NCBI RefSeq assembly: GCF_000750955.1
Contig: NZ_CCEJ010000001.1
Span: forward strand, 1-50,189
Direction: 5' to 3'
Length of the DNA stretch: 50,189 nucleotides
From: Criblamydia sequanensis CRIB-18
Lineage (GTDB): Bacteria > Chlamydiota > Chlamydiia > Chlamydiales > Criblamydiaceae
Both the position numbers and the translations under genes were made by a program. The notes beneath the pieces were generated by a model, which made no database searches, was not told the origin of the DNA, and saw only the letters and a list, made by a program, of their open reading frames with translations. Each line of letters opens with the position of its first letter. Positions within the stretch are counted from its first letter, which is position 1. Below, one piece after another: positions 16,119-25,018 of the stretch.

Positions 16119-17255
16119 ATGAATCCCATACAACGTATCGATTTTTTAATGCCGGCCACAAGTCAGTATGAAGTGATTCATCATTTTACTCATGCCCTTT
16201 TTAAAGCAGGTGTAGAGGCCGGCTACACAACACGTTTACTTTACGGCGAAGATAGAGTGGAAGTCCCTTATAAGACCCCTCCTGACCTAACGATCTGTTT
16301 TAATGGAGCGCCTTCTCTTGCTGATGGCAGATGGTTAAGCGATGTGATAAATGTGCCGCATATTTCCTGGCTGCTAGACCCTCCCTATCGATTTTGGGAC
16401 AAGACAAGAAGTGAAAAGATTTGGATCGCTTGCGATGATCAATTCGGCTGCCGAATGTTAAATAATGCCCATATGGAACGAAACCTTTTTTTGCCTCATG
16501 CTTCAGATAAAGATTTTCTCTTTCCTTTTAGTAAGTCAAAAAAATATGAAATTGTCCTCCTTGCCACTTACATTGATGCGGAGGGCAGACGAAAAAAATG
16601 GAGGGAGCGATTTGGAAACTTTATTTTTGAAGGCATGGAAAAAGCCATTTTTTCTTTTACCAATAATCTGAGGCCTTCGTTTATTGAAGTGCTCTATGAA
16701 AATATTAGGTTAAATCCAAAGCCGCTTCAAGAAGAGGAAGCAAGGCAAATTTTTGAAGAGTTTGAACTGTACATCAAAGGAATGGAAAGGATCAATCTGG
16801 TTAGAAGCTTGAATCCCCTTAAAATAGATATTTTTGGGGGAACGATAGATGAAAAAACTTGGGAGAATGAATTTGGAGATGCAAAAAATGTAACCTTGCA
16901 TCGAGAGGTGAACTTTAAAGAGGCTCTTGAGATAATGAAAAATAGTAAGATTCTTTTAAATACTAGCATAAAAAATAGGGCCGGAGCGCATGAGAGGATT
17001 TTTTATGGCTTTAGCGCAGGATGCTTGGTGGCAACTTCTGAAAATCCTTATTTAAAAGAAATTCTTGGGGAGTTGCCTCTTTATTTCGATTTTACAAACA
17101 AAGATGGCTTTAAAGAAACTCTTTTAGAAGCCTTAAAAAGGCCTGCGGATCAGCAAAGTAGAATTGAGAAAGCTCAAAAGATTATCCAAAAAGAACATAC
17201 TTGGGGCAATCGTCTGGAAAAAATTGTTAAAACTATTGAAGGAAGTAATGAATGA
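16119..17255 (+). CDS. CgeB-like glycosyltransferase
   Basis: This 378-aa protein resembles CgeB-type (GT-B fold) glycosyltransferases. The N-terminal half contains the ICFNG and HISWLLDPPY segments; the C-terminal half carries the nucleotide-sugar-binding-like SKILLNTSIKNRAGAHERIFYGFSAGC region (in two parts, residues about 275-300). It has a paralogue at 43.0-44.2 kb with the same order of motifs (INLVRSL, IDIFGG, HERIF..SAGCLVATS). The ATG has an AAGGA ribosome binding site 9 bases upstream. The sugar and acceptor are unknown. It is convergent with the lipoate ligase gene, with only 11 bases between stops. Confidence 0.75.
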   Translation: MNPIQRIDFLMPATSQYEVIHHFTHALFKAGVEAGYTTRLLYGEDRVEVPYKTPPDLTICFNGAPSLADGRWLSDVINVPHISWLLDPPYRFWDKTRSEKIWIACDDQFGCRMLNNAHMERNLFLPHASDKDFLFPFSKSKKYEIVLLATYIDAEGRRKKWRERFGNFIFEGMEKAIFSFTNNLRPSFIEVLYENIRLNPKPLQEEEARQIFEEFELYIKGMERINLVRSLNPLKIDIFGGTIDEKTWENEFGDAKNVTLHREVNFKEALEIMKNSKILLNTSIKNRAGAHERIFYGFSAGCLVATSENPYLKEILGELPLYFDFTNKDGFKETLLEALKRPADQQSRIEKAQKIIQKEHTWGNRLEKIVKTIEGSNE

Positions 17256-17266
17256 CCTTCTCGCTT

Positions 17267-17971
17267 TTAGGAATTGAAAAAAGCTTCTTTCAAGGTCTCT
17301 TTTAAAAGAGTTTTAAACTCCAATCGATCTTTCGGGGTGAGGCTTAAAAAAAGGGAACTTGAGTTTGTTTGTATAGCCTTTTTTAATGTTTCATCTTCAA
17401 ACACCCTATGATGCCAATCCATCCAAGGGGGGAGAATATTTATAGTCGCTTGATGGAGCATTCCGAACTTAACTCTTCTCTCCGCTGCCCCTCCAATTTT
17501 CCTGCCATCAAAAAAAAGATCAAACTTTGTCGGCTTGGCCATACAGAAGTTTTTAAAAAATTTTAGAGCTTCATCTTCTTTGGCAAAGAGTTCGAGGGCT
17601 GATTTTTTTGTTATTTTTTTAAGACTATCAAGAACAAGTCCGTTGATTTTATTATAGCTTTCAAGAGGGTTTTGGCTATAGAAACCATGGGTTTCAGGAA
17701 TGGCTATTGAAAAAGTAAAATCTTGGCCATGAAGTAAAAATCCTCCTCCCGTCGGCCTTTTAGCGATATCTACATTAAGCTCGTTTAAGGTTTGTTCTGA
17801 AAGGAGTTCAAAAGGTTTAATAAAATAGCCATAAGTGGCTGATTTTTCCGAAAATTCGTAGAAATGAAGGGACGGTTTTTTTGTTTCAGAAACCTTTTCA
17901 AGCATTTCCGAATCAAAGGCCATATTTTGGGCAGCAAGATTTAGACCTCTATCGTAGGCAAGCCACTCCAT
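17267..17971 (-). CDS. lplA: Lipoate-protein ligase A-like protein
   Basis: This is a 234-aa member of the BPL/LplA/LipB fold. Motifs are RPTGGGFLLHGQDFTFSI (residues about 72-89, the lipoyl-AMP site) and the catalytic-lysine motif DGRKIGGAAERR (residues about 155-166). It likely attaches lipoate to GcvH or to 2-oxoacid dehydrogenase E2 subunits. It lacks the C-terminal accessory domain of E. coli LplA, like chlamydial homologues. It lies 8 bases after the 17980-18669 gene, so the two form an operon, as in Chlamydia, where related genes are near clpC and gcvH. Confidence 0.82.
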   Translation of the reverse strand: MEWLAYDRGLNLAAQNMAFDSEMLEKVSETKKPSLHFYEFSEKSATYGYFIKPFELLSEQTLNELNVDIAKRPTGGGFLLHGQDFTFSIAIPETHGFYSQNPLESYNKINGLVLDSLKKITKKSALELFAKEDEALKFFKNFCMAKPTKFDLFFDGRKIGGAAERRVKFGMLHQATINILPPWMDWHHRVFEDETLKKAIQTNSSSLFLSLTPKDRLEFKTLLKETLKEAFFNS

Positions 17972-17979
17972 TTTTTCCC

Positions 17980-18669
17980 CTATCGGATTAATATGGGATG
18001 GTCTTCGTCAGAGAGCTTGTCTCCAAAATTATATCCTTTTTGCTTAAGGTGATGAGTGAGCTCATCCGCTTCTTTATGCACATAAACAGACTTTGGATTC
18101 GCATAATTAAGCAAAAGGTAGGAAGCTCCTTCTAAATTTGGGTCTTGAAGCGCTCTTTCGTCAAATTGATACGTTTTAGAAATAAAAACGAGGTTCCCTT
18201 TAATTCCTGTAAAGGGCGATTGTATGAGATGCTCAACTCCAAGTTCTGCCGGTTTCTCCACTTTAGAATCTAAACAAATCAAAACACCGATTTCAATTCC
18301 CTGAATAGAAAAAGAAGATTCAAAAGGGGATTTCAATTTAGTTAGATTTTCCCTTAAGAAAAGCTGATCCAAGCCATAGCGAAGAATTCTTGATTTAGAA
18401 AGCTCGGCTGCAAGGGTGGCAATTGATCTTTTAAAAAGAATTCGGCTTAGAGCCTTAGAGTCTTGGCTTAAGTTACGCCCTTTTTGGAAAAGTTGAAGAG
18501 GCGATAGAGCTTGCAAACCCTTATCTGTAACATTAAAACGTCTTTTTAATTCAATCTGGAGGGCTTCGTTTAAGACTTTTAAATCTTTTTCGCTTAAGCA
18601 ACCTTCAAATTCAACGGCGCCTATAGTTTCAAAAAAATGCCGTTGTTCCTTAGTGATTGCAAATTCCAT
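17980..18669 (-). CDS. Conserved-looking 229-aa protein, weakly PhyH-like N-terminus
   Basis: This is a soluble protein without a signal peptide. The opening (EQRHFFETIGAVEFEGCLS) resembles the start of phytanoyl-CoA dioxygenase-type proteins, but I cannot find a convincing HxD...H iron-binding triad, so enzyme function is doubtful. The C-terminal half has GVLICLD and GNLVFISKTYQFDE strands. Gene position next to the LplA-like ligase matches a small conserved gene of Chlamydia genomes near gcvH and lplA, so it is likely a phylum-conserved family. It is the first gene of a two-gene operon with lplA. Confidence 0.7.
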   Translation of the reverse strand: MEFAITKEQRHFFETIGAVEFEGCLSEKDLKVLNEALQIELKRRFNVTDKGLQALSPLQLFQKGRNLSQDSKALSRILFKRSIATLAAELSKSRILRYGLDQLFLRENLTKLKSPFESSFSIQGIEIGVLICLDSKVEKPAELGVEHLIQSPFTGIKGNLVFISKTYQFDERALQDPNLEGASYLLLNYANPKSVYVHKEADELTHHLKQKGYNFGDKLSDEDHPILIR

Positions 18670-18846
18670 ATAACCGGTACATTTTATTTTAGAAATGAGG
18701 AAAAATTATCACTTTTTTGTCTATTTAAAGCAAAGCAATAAACTTTTTAACTTAGGGCTTTTCAAAACCATCTTATTCATAAAAAGATTTTTTTTCATTT
18801 TTTAAAAATTATTCTATTATATTTTTTTGTGAAATTTTTTATTTTA

Positions 18847-18875
18847 TTGGATCAAAGATAAAGTTTAGCTATGAT
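18847..18875 (+). promoter_or_regulatory. Candidate promoter of rnc, very close to its start
   Basis: TTGGAT (18847-18852) and TATGAT (18870-18875) are separated by 17 bases, a good sigma-70-type match. The expected start of transcription is about 18882, only two or so bases before the ATG at 18884, so the message would be nearly leaderless. Confidence 0.5.
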
Positions 18876-18883
18876 GAACTCTT

Positions 18884-19600
18884 ATGACACCGCATGAAAT
18901 TTTAAAAACAAAAATTCCTGATATAGAACGGAAACTCGAGTACCATTTTAAGGACCCGGATTTGCTTTTTCTAGCTTTTGTTCATAGGTCGTATGTCAAT
19001 GAATTTAAGCAAGTCTCAGAGCATAACGAGCGCCTTGAGTTTTTAGGAGATGCAGTCTTAGGCCTTATTGTTTCAGAGCATTTATTTCGAAATTTCCCAA
19101 ATATTCCAGAAGGCAAGCTTTCAGCTTTAAGGTCAAGGCTTGTCGAGGCTTCCTCCTGTATGGAATATGTAAAAAAATTAGCGATGAATCCGTATTTGCT
19201 TCTTGGAAAAGGAGAGAGAACAAACGATGGCAAGGGTCGTGAATCGATTTTAGCAGACCTTTTTGAAGCCATTATTGGCGCAATTTTTTTAGATGGAGGC
19301 CTTGATGCGGTAAGAATCTTTTTTTTCGGACATTTTCTGGATGATATCGAAGGGAGGCTTAATAACCCTGAATCCAATTGGAAAGCAATCCTTCAAGACT
19401 ACTGCCAAAAAAAATATCAGAAAACCCCCGTGTATGAAGTTCTTGAAGAAACAGGGCCTGACCATCACAAGGCTTTTCGTATTGCCGTCCTAACCAATGA
19501 CTCAATTGCAGGCATTGGCGAGGGAATGTCCAAAAAAGAGGCGCAGCAAAAAGCGGCCTTTGATGCTCTTCAAAAAATAGATCCCGACACCTACAGTTAA
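18884..19600 (+). CDS. rnc: Ribonuclease III
   Basis: RNase III cleaves double-stranded RNA, including rRNA precursors. The signature NERLEFLGDAVL is at residues 48-59 (Glu52, Asp56), and the second metal site DLFEAIIGAIFLDGG supplies Asp125 and Glu128. A C-terminal double-stranded RNA-binding domain follows (residues about 160-235, ending with MSKKEAQQKAAFDALQK). The 238-aa length is normal. No ribosome binding site is visible before the ATG. It is convergent with hemB and close to radA, as in other chlamydiae. Confidence 0.96.
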   Translation: MTPHEILKTKIPDIERKLEYHFKDPDLLFLAFVHRSYVNEFKQVSEHNERLEFLGDAVLGLIVSEHLFRNFPNIPEGKLSALRSRLVEASSCMEYVKKLAMNPYLLLGKGERTNDGKGRESILADLFEAIIGAIFLDGGLDAVRIFFFGHFLDDIEGRLNNPESNWKAILQDYCQKKYQKTPVYEVLEETGPDHHKAFRIAVLTNDSIAGIGEGMSKKEAQQKAAFDALQKIDPDTYS

Positions 19601-19606
19601 GGATCC

Positions 19607-19628
19607 AAAAGATTAAAAAGTCTTTTCT
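19607..19628. terminator. Weak convergent hairpin between rnc and hemB
   Basis: AAAAGA and TCTTTT flank an AT-rich loop in the 27 bases between the two stop codons. The stem is short and has no GC clamp, so it is only a possible terminator. Confidence 0.3.
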
Positions 19629-20605
19629 TAAGGGATAACCTTGGCTATTTCATCGGCGTAATAGCTAATGATAAGGTCTGCGCCTGCCCTTTTCATAGAA
19701 ATAAGCGTTTCTCTAAAAGCTTCCCTCTCATCTGCAAGCATCCCTTGAGAGAAAGCCGCCTTTATCATGGCATACTCACCTGATGTGTTGTAAGCAACCA
19801 AAGGGAGCAGTGTTTCTTCTTTTATGGTTTTAATGATGTCAAGATAGGAAAGTGCAGGTTTTACAATTAGGAAATCAGCTCCTTCTTCAACATCTAAAAG
19901 CGCTTCTCTAAGGGCTTCATTTTTTTGGGTAGGGGGTAATTGGTGGGCTTTTCTATCTCCTTTAAAATTGTGGATAGAGCCTCCGGCTTCTCTAAAAGGC
20001 CCATAGAACTGGGAGGCATATTTCACAGCATAAGACATCACAGAAACCATTTCAAAATGATGGGTATCAAGTACGCTTCTTATCGCTTGAATCATCCCAT
20101 CCATCATGCCTGAAGGAGCTATAATGTCAGCTCCGCTTTCAGCATAGGAAAGAGCTGTTTTTTCTAAAATTTTTAAAGTCTTGTCATTATCAATACGATG
20201 ATTATTAAGAAGCCCGCAATGGCCGTGCGAGGTGTATTCGCAAAGACAGCAATCGGCTATGACAACTATTTGAGGAAAGGATTCTTTTATTAGCCGAATA
20301 GCGCTTTGTATAATGCCCTTCGGTTCGAAACTTGAGCTTCCCATTTCATCCTTATGATTTGGGATCCCAAATAAAATAACAGACCCGATTCCGATTTGGC
20401 ATATCCTTTCAACCTCTTTATGAAGTGTTTTCAAGCTATGCTGATAAAACCCGGGCATCAAGTTAATCGCTTTTTTTTCACTTAGGCCTTCATGAATAAA
20501 AATCGGAAATATTAAATTCGATTTGGTGAGACTGGTCTCGGCTAAAATATTTCTAAAATGAGGGGTTTGTCTATATCTTTGCATTCTAATTGTTGGAAAA
20601 GTCAT
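19628..20605 (-). CDS. hemB: Delta-aminolevulinic acid dehydratase (porphobilinogen synthase)
   Basis: HemB condenses two 5-aminolevulinate molecules to porphobilinogen. The zinc-binding cysteine cluster DCCLCEYTSHGHCG (residues 118-131) marks it as the Zn-type enzyme. The two Schiff-base lysines lie in SYAVKYASQFYGPFREA (Lys195) and LIVKPALSYLD (Lys249). It is 325 aa, a normal length. Its ATG overlaps the hemD stop (ATGA), so it is the last gene of hemC-hemD-hemB. Confidence 0.97.
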   Translation of the reverse strand: MTFPTIRMQRYRQTPHFRNILAETSLTKSNLIFPIFIHEGLSEKKAINLMPGFYQHSLKTLHKEVERICQIGIGSVILFGIPNHKDEMGSSSFEPKGIIQSAIRLIKESFPQIVVIADCCLCEYTSHGHCGLLNNHRIDNDKTLKILEKTALSYAESGADIIAPSGMMDGMIQAIRSVLDTHHFEMVSVMSYAVKYASQFYGPFREAGGSIHNFKGDRKAHQLPPTQKNEALREALLDVEEGADFLIVKPALSYLDIIKTIKEETLLPLVAYNTSGEYAMIKAAFSQGMLADEREAFRETLISMKRAGADLIISYYADEIAKVIP

Positions 20606-21399
20606 AAAATCGTCTCATTTAGTGTTTTTTTGATTAGATAGTTTTCAATGCAATGGATTAAAGCAGTTTCAGTGGCTTCAAGCGAAACAAATATGTTTTC
20701 CTTTAAATATTCTTGCACTTTAGAAGCTGTTAGATTCCCTATGCAAAAAGCAATAATGCGCTCTTGATGATAACTTTCGTCATTAAAGAAATGATGGGCC
20801 GTTGAGGGGCTTGTAAAAACGACCAAATCACCATCCTTAATAGAAATTTTTTCTGTTTTGGGTTTGACCGATCTATAAATTTTTAATAGTTCCACGTAAG
20901 CCCCTTTTTGAGTTAATTCTTTAAAAAGAAGCTCTCTTGGTGCTTCTGCGCAAGGGATTAAAATGCGGGAATTGGAAAGATCTTGATCAAATAGCTCCAA
21001 AATGCCCTCAGAGCAAAATTTTGAAGGAATTTTATCTATGGGCAGCCCATGGGATTTTAGAACTTCTTCCGTCTTGGAACCGACAGCAATGATTTGCAAG
21101 CGGGAAAGCGCATCTGTATTAAGACCTCTTTCCTTTAGGGCCTCAATAAAAATCGGGATGGCATTTGAACTTGTAAAAATAATCTTATTAAATTCATTAA
21201 GATAAGGTTGAGTGATTTTTTTTGCGTTTTCTTTTTGGGGGATAATCTCAATGAGAGGCCGGATAATGACTTCTCCCCCTAATTTTTCAAGTTTGCCGGC
21301 TATGCTTTGGCATTGATGACGGGCCCTAAGAAGAAGGATTCTAAAAGGTTTTCGAAGGGGAGTTTCGATTTCGGCAACAAGGGAGTCTTTTTTTTTCAT
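20602..21399 (-). CDS. hemD: Uroporphyrinogen-III synthase
   Basis: This family has low sequence conservation; the identity rests on the HemD pattern and on position. Two similar alpha/beta domains are seen (residues about 15-55 with RILLLRARHQC, and GDLVVFTSPSTAHHFF at about 190). The segments IIFTSSNAIPIFIEALKE and IIAVGSKTEEVLKSHG are typical. It is 265 aa, overlaps hemC by 4 bases (ATGA) and hemB by 4 bases, so the three are translationally coupled and supply sequential steps of tetrapyrrole synthesis. Confidence 0.9.
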   Translation of the reverse strand: MKKKDSLVAEIETPLRKPFRILLLRARHQCQSIAGKLEKLGGEVIIRPLIEIIPQKENAKKITQPYLNEFNKIIFTSSNAIPIFIEALKERGLNTDALSRLQIIAVGSKTEEVLKSHGLPIDKIPSKFCSEGILELFDQDLSNSRILIPCAEAPRELLFKELTQKGAYVELLKIYRSVKPKTEKISIKDGDLVVFTSPSTAHHFFNDESYHQERIIAFCIGNLTASKVQEYLKENIFVSLEATETALIHCIENYLIKKTLNETIL

Positions 21400-22301
21400 G
21401 TTGATTTACGCCAATTTAAGAAGAGTTCGCTTAAAACTTTTGCAGCGTCAAGTCTCTCTTCTATGGGAAAGCAAAGGGTTTCTTCAATATAACGATCCAT
21501 TTTTTCACTCGCTAAAAACCCAAATAGCTTTATATGTTCTTTACCTTCTAGATAGGCATAAAGACCAAGCGGCGCACTGCAATCAAAATGAACCCTTTCT
21601 AAAAATGAAAGCTCGGTCTTTGATTTTATAGCTTGGTTTTTGTCATTTATTGAGTCGCATAAACCTTCAATAAAAAAATCTTCGACACGAGTTTCCAAAG
21701 CGATTACGCCTTGACCTGGGGCCGGACAAAAAGTAAAAGGATCGAATCGATAGGAAATCAAATTTTGAAGGCCAAGACGGAGAAGGCCTGCTTCAGACAA
21801 AATAAGACCGTCAAAAGTCTCGTTTTCAAGCTTTTCAATTCGTGTCAGAACATTTCCTCTGATATCCAAAGTTTGAAGATCAGGTCTAATTTTTTTTAAA
21901 AGAGCCCTTCGTCTCATACTTCCTGTCGCAATCCTTGAACCTAAAGGAAGCTCATCTAAAGAATCTAATTTTTTTTTAGTGAGAAGAACATCATTTACTG
22001 CTTCCGCTTGTAAAAAAGCTGAAAGTTTAAGCTCCGGCATAAGAGAGGAGGTAATGTCTTTAAGGCTGTGAACCGCAATATCAATCCGATTTTCCAATAA
22101 GGCCCATTCAAGCTCTTTTATAAAGACATTTTTTCCACCTATCTCGGATAGGGGGCTTGTGAGGTCAAGGTCTCCTTTTGTAGAAATTGGGATAATAAGA
22201 AATTCCAAATCAGGATAAGCGATTCTTAGTTTTTCTTTGACAATATGGCTTTGTGCCAAAGCAAGCTTTGATCCCCTTGTTCCTAAACGAACGGTTTTCA
22301 T
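21396..22301 (-). CDS. hemC: Porphobilinogen deaminase (hydroxymethylbilane synthase)
   Basis: HemC polymerises four porphobilinogens on a dipyrromethane cofactor. The start MKTVRLGTRGSKLALAQSH at 22301 is the family start. The frame runs upstream to 22391, but that extension passes through a repeat element and is not coding in my view. Conserved segments include DIAVHSLKDI, IATGSMRRRALL, RGNVLTRIEKL and PAPGQGVIALE. The cofactor cysteine is Cys241 in HFDCSAPLG (usually GGCxxPxG). A total of 301 aa is normal. It heads the hemCDB operon, divergent from radA. Confidence 0.95.
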   Translation of the reverse strand: MKTVRLGTRGSKLALAQSHIVKEKLRIAYPDLEFLIIPISTKGDLDLTSPLSEIGGKNVFIKELEWALLENRIDIAVHSLKDITSSLMPELKLSAFLQAEAVNDVLLTKKKLDSLDELPLGSRIATGSMRRRALLKKIRPDLQTLDIRGNVLTRIEKLENETFDGLILSEAGLLRLGLQNLISYRFDPFTFCPAPGQGVIALETRVEDFFIEGLCDSINDKNQAIKSKTELSFLERVHFDCSAPLGLYAYLEGKEHIKLFGFLASEKMDRYIEETLCFPIEERLDAAKVLSELFLNWRKST

Positions 22302-22327
22302 TCCCTTTTTTATCCCTATTTTTTTTA

Positions 22328-22468
22328 AAACCCAAGTTCCCGGCGTATGACAGTTCATATACAAATTATTTTCTCCCCAGGAGCCTTGCAAAACCTAAGT
22401 ACGTCATATTTAAATATGGCGGACAAAAGAATTTGAATATGAGCCATTAGCTGTAGCAACTTGGGTTT
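22328..22468. repeat. Family 2 inverted-repeat element, copy A
   Basis: The ends AAACCCAAGTT (22328-22338) and AACTTGGGTTT (22458-22468) are perfect 11-bp inverted repeats. The interior has CTTGCAAAA and a near-palindrome CATATTTAAATATG, both matched in copy B at 42854-43026. It fills much of the gap between divergent hemC and radA. Confidence 0.7.
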
Positions 22469-22571
22469 AAAGCGCCTATAATATAAGATTTATCTTTTCG
22501 AAACTACGAGCTTCCTTTAAAAAAAGAAATTATTGATAAGGGATGCTTTTTTTAAAATAAAAAGGTTCCAA

Positions 22572-23948
22572 GTGGCAGTCAAAATCAAATCCAAAATTAT
22601 TTTTTCTTGTTCAGATTGCGGGGCTACCCAAAATAAATGGTCCGGCCAATGCTCGACTTGCCACAATTGGAATACCTTAAAAGAAGAGGTGGAGCTCGTA
22701 AATCCTGTTAACCGGTTTTTAACTGAAGTTCCTAAATCTAAACCTGTTACTTTAAAAGAAGTCGATCCTAAGGAAGTGCATCGGATTCAAACAAATGTTC
22801 AGGAACTCGACCGGCTATTTGGAGGCGGGGTCACTCTTGCTTCCCTAACTTTAATTGGAGGGGATCCCGGGATTGGTAAATCGACCTTGCTCTTGCAATT
22901 ATCTAATATTATGGCAAAAAAACCATTAAAAGTTCTTTACGTATCAGGAGAAGAGTCTGTTGATCAAATCGCCATGCGCGCAAGAAGACTAAACGTTGAT
23001 TCTGAAAACCTTTTTTTGCTTGCGGAGACCAACTACAATCAGATCGTCACCCATGTGCAAACTTTAAATCCCGATGTTTTAATTATTGATTCCATTCAAG
23101 TGATATACAAAACAGATGTCGCCTCTTCTCCAGGTTCGCCTACACAGATAAGGGAAACCGCCTCTGACCTTATGCACTTATCAAAAGGGAGGGGAATGAC
23201 GACTTTTATTATCGGCCATGTGACAAAAGGCGGAGAAATAGCAGGCCCTAAGCTTTTAGAGCATCTTGTCGATACGGTTTTATATTTTGAGGGAGATAAG
23301 CAGCAAAATTTAAGAATTATAAGAGTCGTAAAAAATCGATTTGGCCCAACCGATGAAATTGCAGTCTTTCAAATGCTAAAAGGAGGCCTTGCAGAAGTTT
23401 CTTGCCCATCCAAACTCTTTTTAGAAGAACGCATCTTAAAATCTCCGGGTTCGGTTGTTTCGTCTGCCATGGAGGGCACTCGAACCATTCTTCTTGAAGT
23501 GCAAGCGCTTGTTACGGAAACGGCTTTTGCAACTCCTTCAAGGCGTTTTTCCGGCCTTGACAATAATCGGGTTTCTTTACTTCTTGCTGTTTTAGAAAAA
23601 AAATTAAAATTACCGCTTTTTAAATGCGATGTTTTTGCTTCGGTTGCAGGCGGCATGAAAGTATTTGAGCCGGCTTTAGATCTGGCTCTCATTCTTGCCA
23701 TAGCAGCCTCATTTAAAAATAAAGCGATTGACTCAAGCACACTTGTGGCAGGAGAAGTGGGTCTTGCAGGGGAGGTCCGCGCGATTCAAAGGATTGAAAG
23801 CCGCGTAAAAGAAGCCATCCAAATGGGTTTTAAAAAAATGATAATTCCCAAAAGAAATGTAAAAGGCGTTTCTCAAGATAATCAAAAAGGCATTACACTA
23901 GTTGGCGTTGAAACACTGGATGAGGCGATTCAAGCGGCTTTTAATTAG
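22572..23948 (+). CDS. radA: DNA repair protein RadA (Sms)
   Basis: RadA is a RecA-like ATPase that promotes branch migration in recombinational repair. It has an N-terminal C4 zinc finger (CSDCGATQ then CSTCHNW), a Walker A box GGDPGIGKSTLLLQ, the RadA-specific KNRFGPTDEIAVFQM motif, and a C-terminal Lon-like domain (VFASVAGGMKVFEPALDLAL). The frame opens at a TTG at 22533. The GTG at 22572, with an AAAGG ribosome binding site about 7 bases upstream, places the zinc finger close to the N-terminus as in other RadA proteins, so I chose it (458 aa). Confidence 0.95.
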   Translation: MAVKIKSKIIFSCSDCGATQNKWSGQCSTCHNWNTLKEEVELVNPVNRFLTEVPKSKPVTLKEVDPKEVHRIQTNVQELDRLFGGGVTLASLTLIGGDPGIGKSTLLLQLSNIMAKKPLKVLYVSGEESVDQIAMRARRLNVDSENLFLLAETNYNQIVTHVQTLNPDVLIIDSIQVIYKTDVASSPGSPTQIRETASDLMHLSKGRGMTTFIIGHVTKGGEIAGPKLLEHLVDTVLYFEGDKQQNLRIIRVVKNRFGPTDEIAVFQMLKGGLAEVSCPSKLFLEERILKSPGSVVSSAMEGTRTILLEVQALVTETAFATPSRRFSGLDNNRVSLLLAVLEKKLKLPLFKCDVFASVAGGMKVFEPALDLALILAIAASFKNKAIDSSTLVAGEVGLAGEVRAIQRIESRVKEAIQMGFKKMIIPKRNVKGVSQDNQKGITLVGVETLDEAIQAAFN

Positions 23949-23962
23949 ATTTTTTGGTGGAG

Positions 23963-24952
23963 TTACCAAGCGCCTTCAAGCTGCATTTTCTCATTATTTT
24001 TTTCCGCAGTTTTTTCGGTAAGAAGGGGATGGGTTTTAAGGTATTCTTTAATTTGCTCTATCCTTAAATCAGGGTCCGGGTGCGTTTGAAAGATTTCGGG
24101 GACTTGGCCGCTGCCTCCGCCGCTACTTTCTTTAAGCACTTGCATCACTTTTATTAGCGATTTTGGATCAAATCCGCCTTGTGCTAAAAGCTTTAATCCC
24201 CAAATATCGGCTTCCGATTCATCTTGGCGGCTATACCTAAGCTGTATAATTTGATCGACCATGCGAGCGATTTGGGTGGGGTCCATCGAACCCCCGCTCC
24301 CGCCAACACCTGTTCCAAAGGCGATAGTCAAAAATTGACCCAATTGTTTGGTTGCAAGCTGTTCGGCTGTATGCCGCTCGATCACATGACCCATTTCATG
24401 CCCCAAAACACCGGCAAGTTCAGCTTCGTTTTGCAACTTCTTATAGAGGCCTAGGGTAATGAAAATTTGGCCCCCGGGCAACGCAAAAGCATTGACCGTT
24501 TGATCATCGGCAAGTAAATGAAACTTAAATTGCCAAGGGCTATTTTTAGCTATGCTATGTTGTACGAGGTATTGCCCTACTTTAGAGACTTGCTGGGCTC
24601 TAGGGTCGCTTTCAGGCAACTCACCCCCCATTTCATAAGCCATTTGAGGGGCCGATTGCAAACCTAGTGAAATTTCTTGGTCCGGGGAGAGAGAGACATG
24701 CTGCTTTTCACCTGTGACAGGATTTTCTTGGACTTGGCTCCAGTACATAAAAAGGCCAACGATCGCAATTCCAAAAGCCATAATAAGGCGCCACTTAAGT
24801 CCGCTTCCGGGGCTTCCTCCATAGGGGCCTTGTCCTCCGCCCCTGCCTCTGCTATAAGGATCCTGATCCGCATAGGGATCTTGATTTGAATAAGAATAAG
24901 GATTGCGATTTCTATATGGATCACGATTTCCCGATGGATCAAAAAGCCCCAT
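23963..24952 (-). CDS. M48-family membrane metalloprotease
   Basis: The zinc protease motif HEMGHVIERH and a downstream glutamate ligand in DESEADIWG mark family M48 (LoiP/YcaL/BepA-like). The first 45 residues form Asp-Pro-Tyr repeats (NRDPYRNRNPY, NQDPYADQDPY) and a glycine-rich linker. One transmembrane helix follows (about residues 54-71), then a soluble catalytic domain probably facing the periplasm. The frame opens at 24976; the ATG at 24952 (MGLFDPSGNRD) has a purine-rich ribosome binding site and is preferred (329 aa). Members degrade misfolded envelope proteins. It is convergent with radA with only 14 bases between stops. Confidence 0.88.
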   Translation of the reverse strand: MGLFDPSGNRDPYRNRNPYSYSNQDPYADQDPYSRGRGGGQGPYGGSPGSGLKWRLIMAFGIAIVGLFMYWSQVQENPVTGEKQHVSLSPDQEISLGLQSAPQMAYEMGGELPESDPRAQQVSKVGQYLVQHSIAKNSPWQFKFHLLADDQTVNAFALPGGQIFITLGLYKKLQNEAELAGVLGHEMGHVIERHTAEQLATKQLGQFLTIAFGTGVGGSGGSMDPTQIARMVDQIIQLRYSRQDESEADIWGLKLLAQGGFDPKSLIKVMQVLKESSGGGSGQVPEIFQTHPDPDLRIEQIKEYLKTHPLLTEKTAEKNNEKMQLEGAW

Positions 24953-25018
24953 ATTCCCCCTAAACTCCCTAAGCATTTATTAAAATTACATATAACAAAT
25001 TGTTTTAATTTGTATAAA

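Noticed and set aside
18982-19377. A 131-codon open frame antisense to rnc
   Set aside because: It is a serine/lysine-rich shadow translation of the conserved RNase III coding region.
22302-22391. N-terminal extension of hemC by 30 codons
   Set aside because: It runs into an inverted-repeat element and lies upstream of the conserved MKTVRLGTRGS start.
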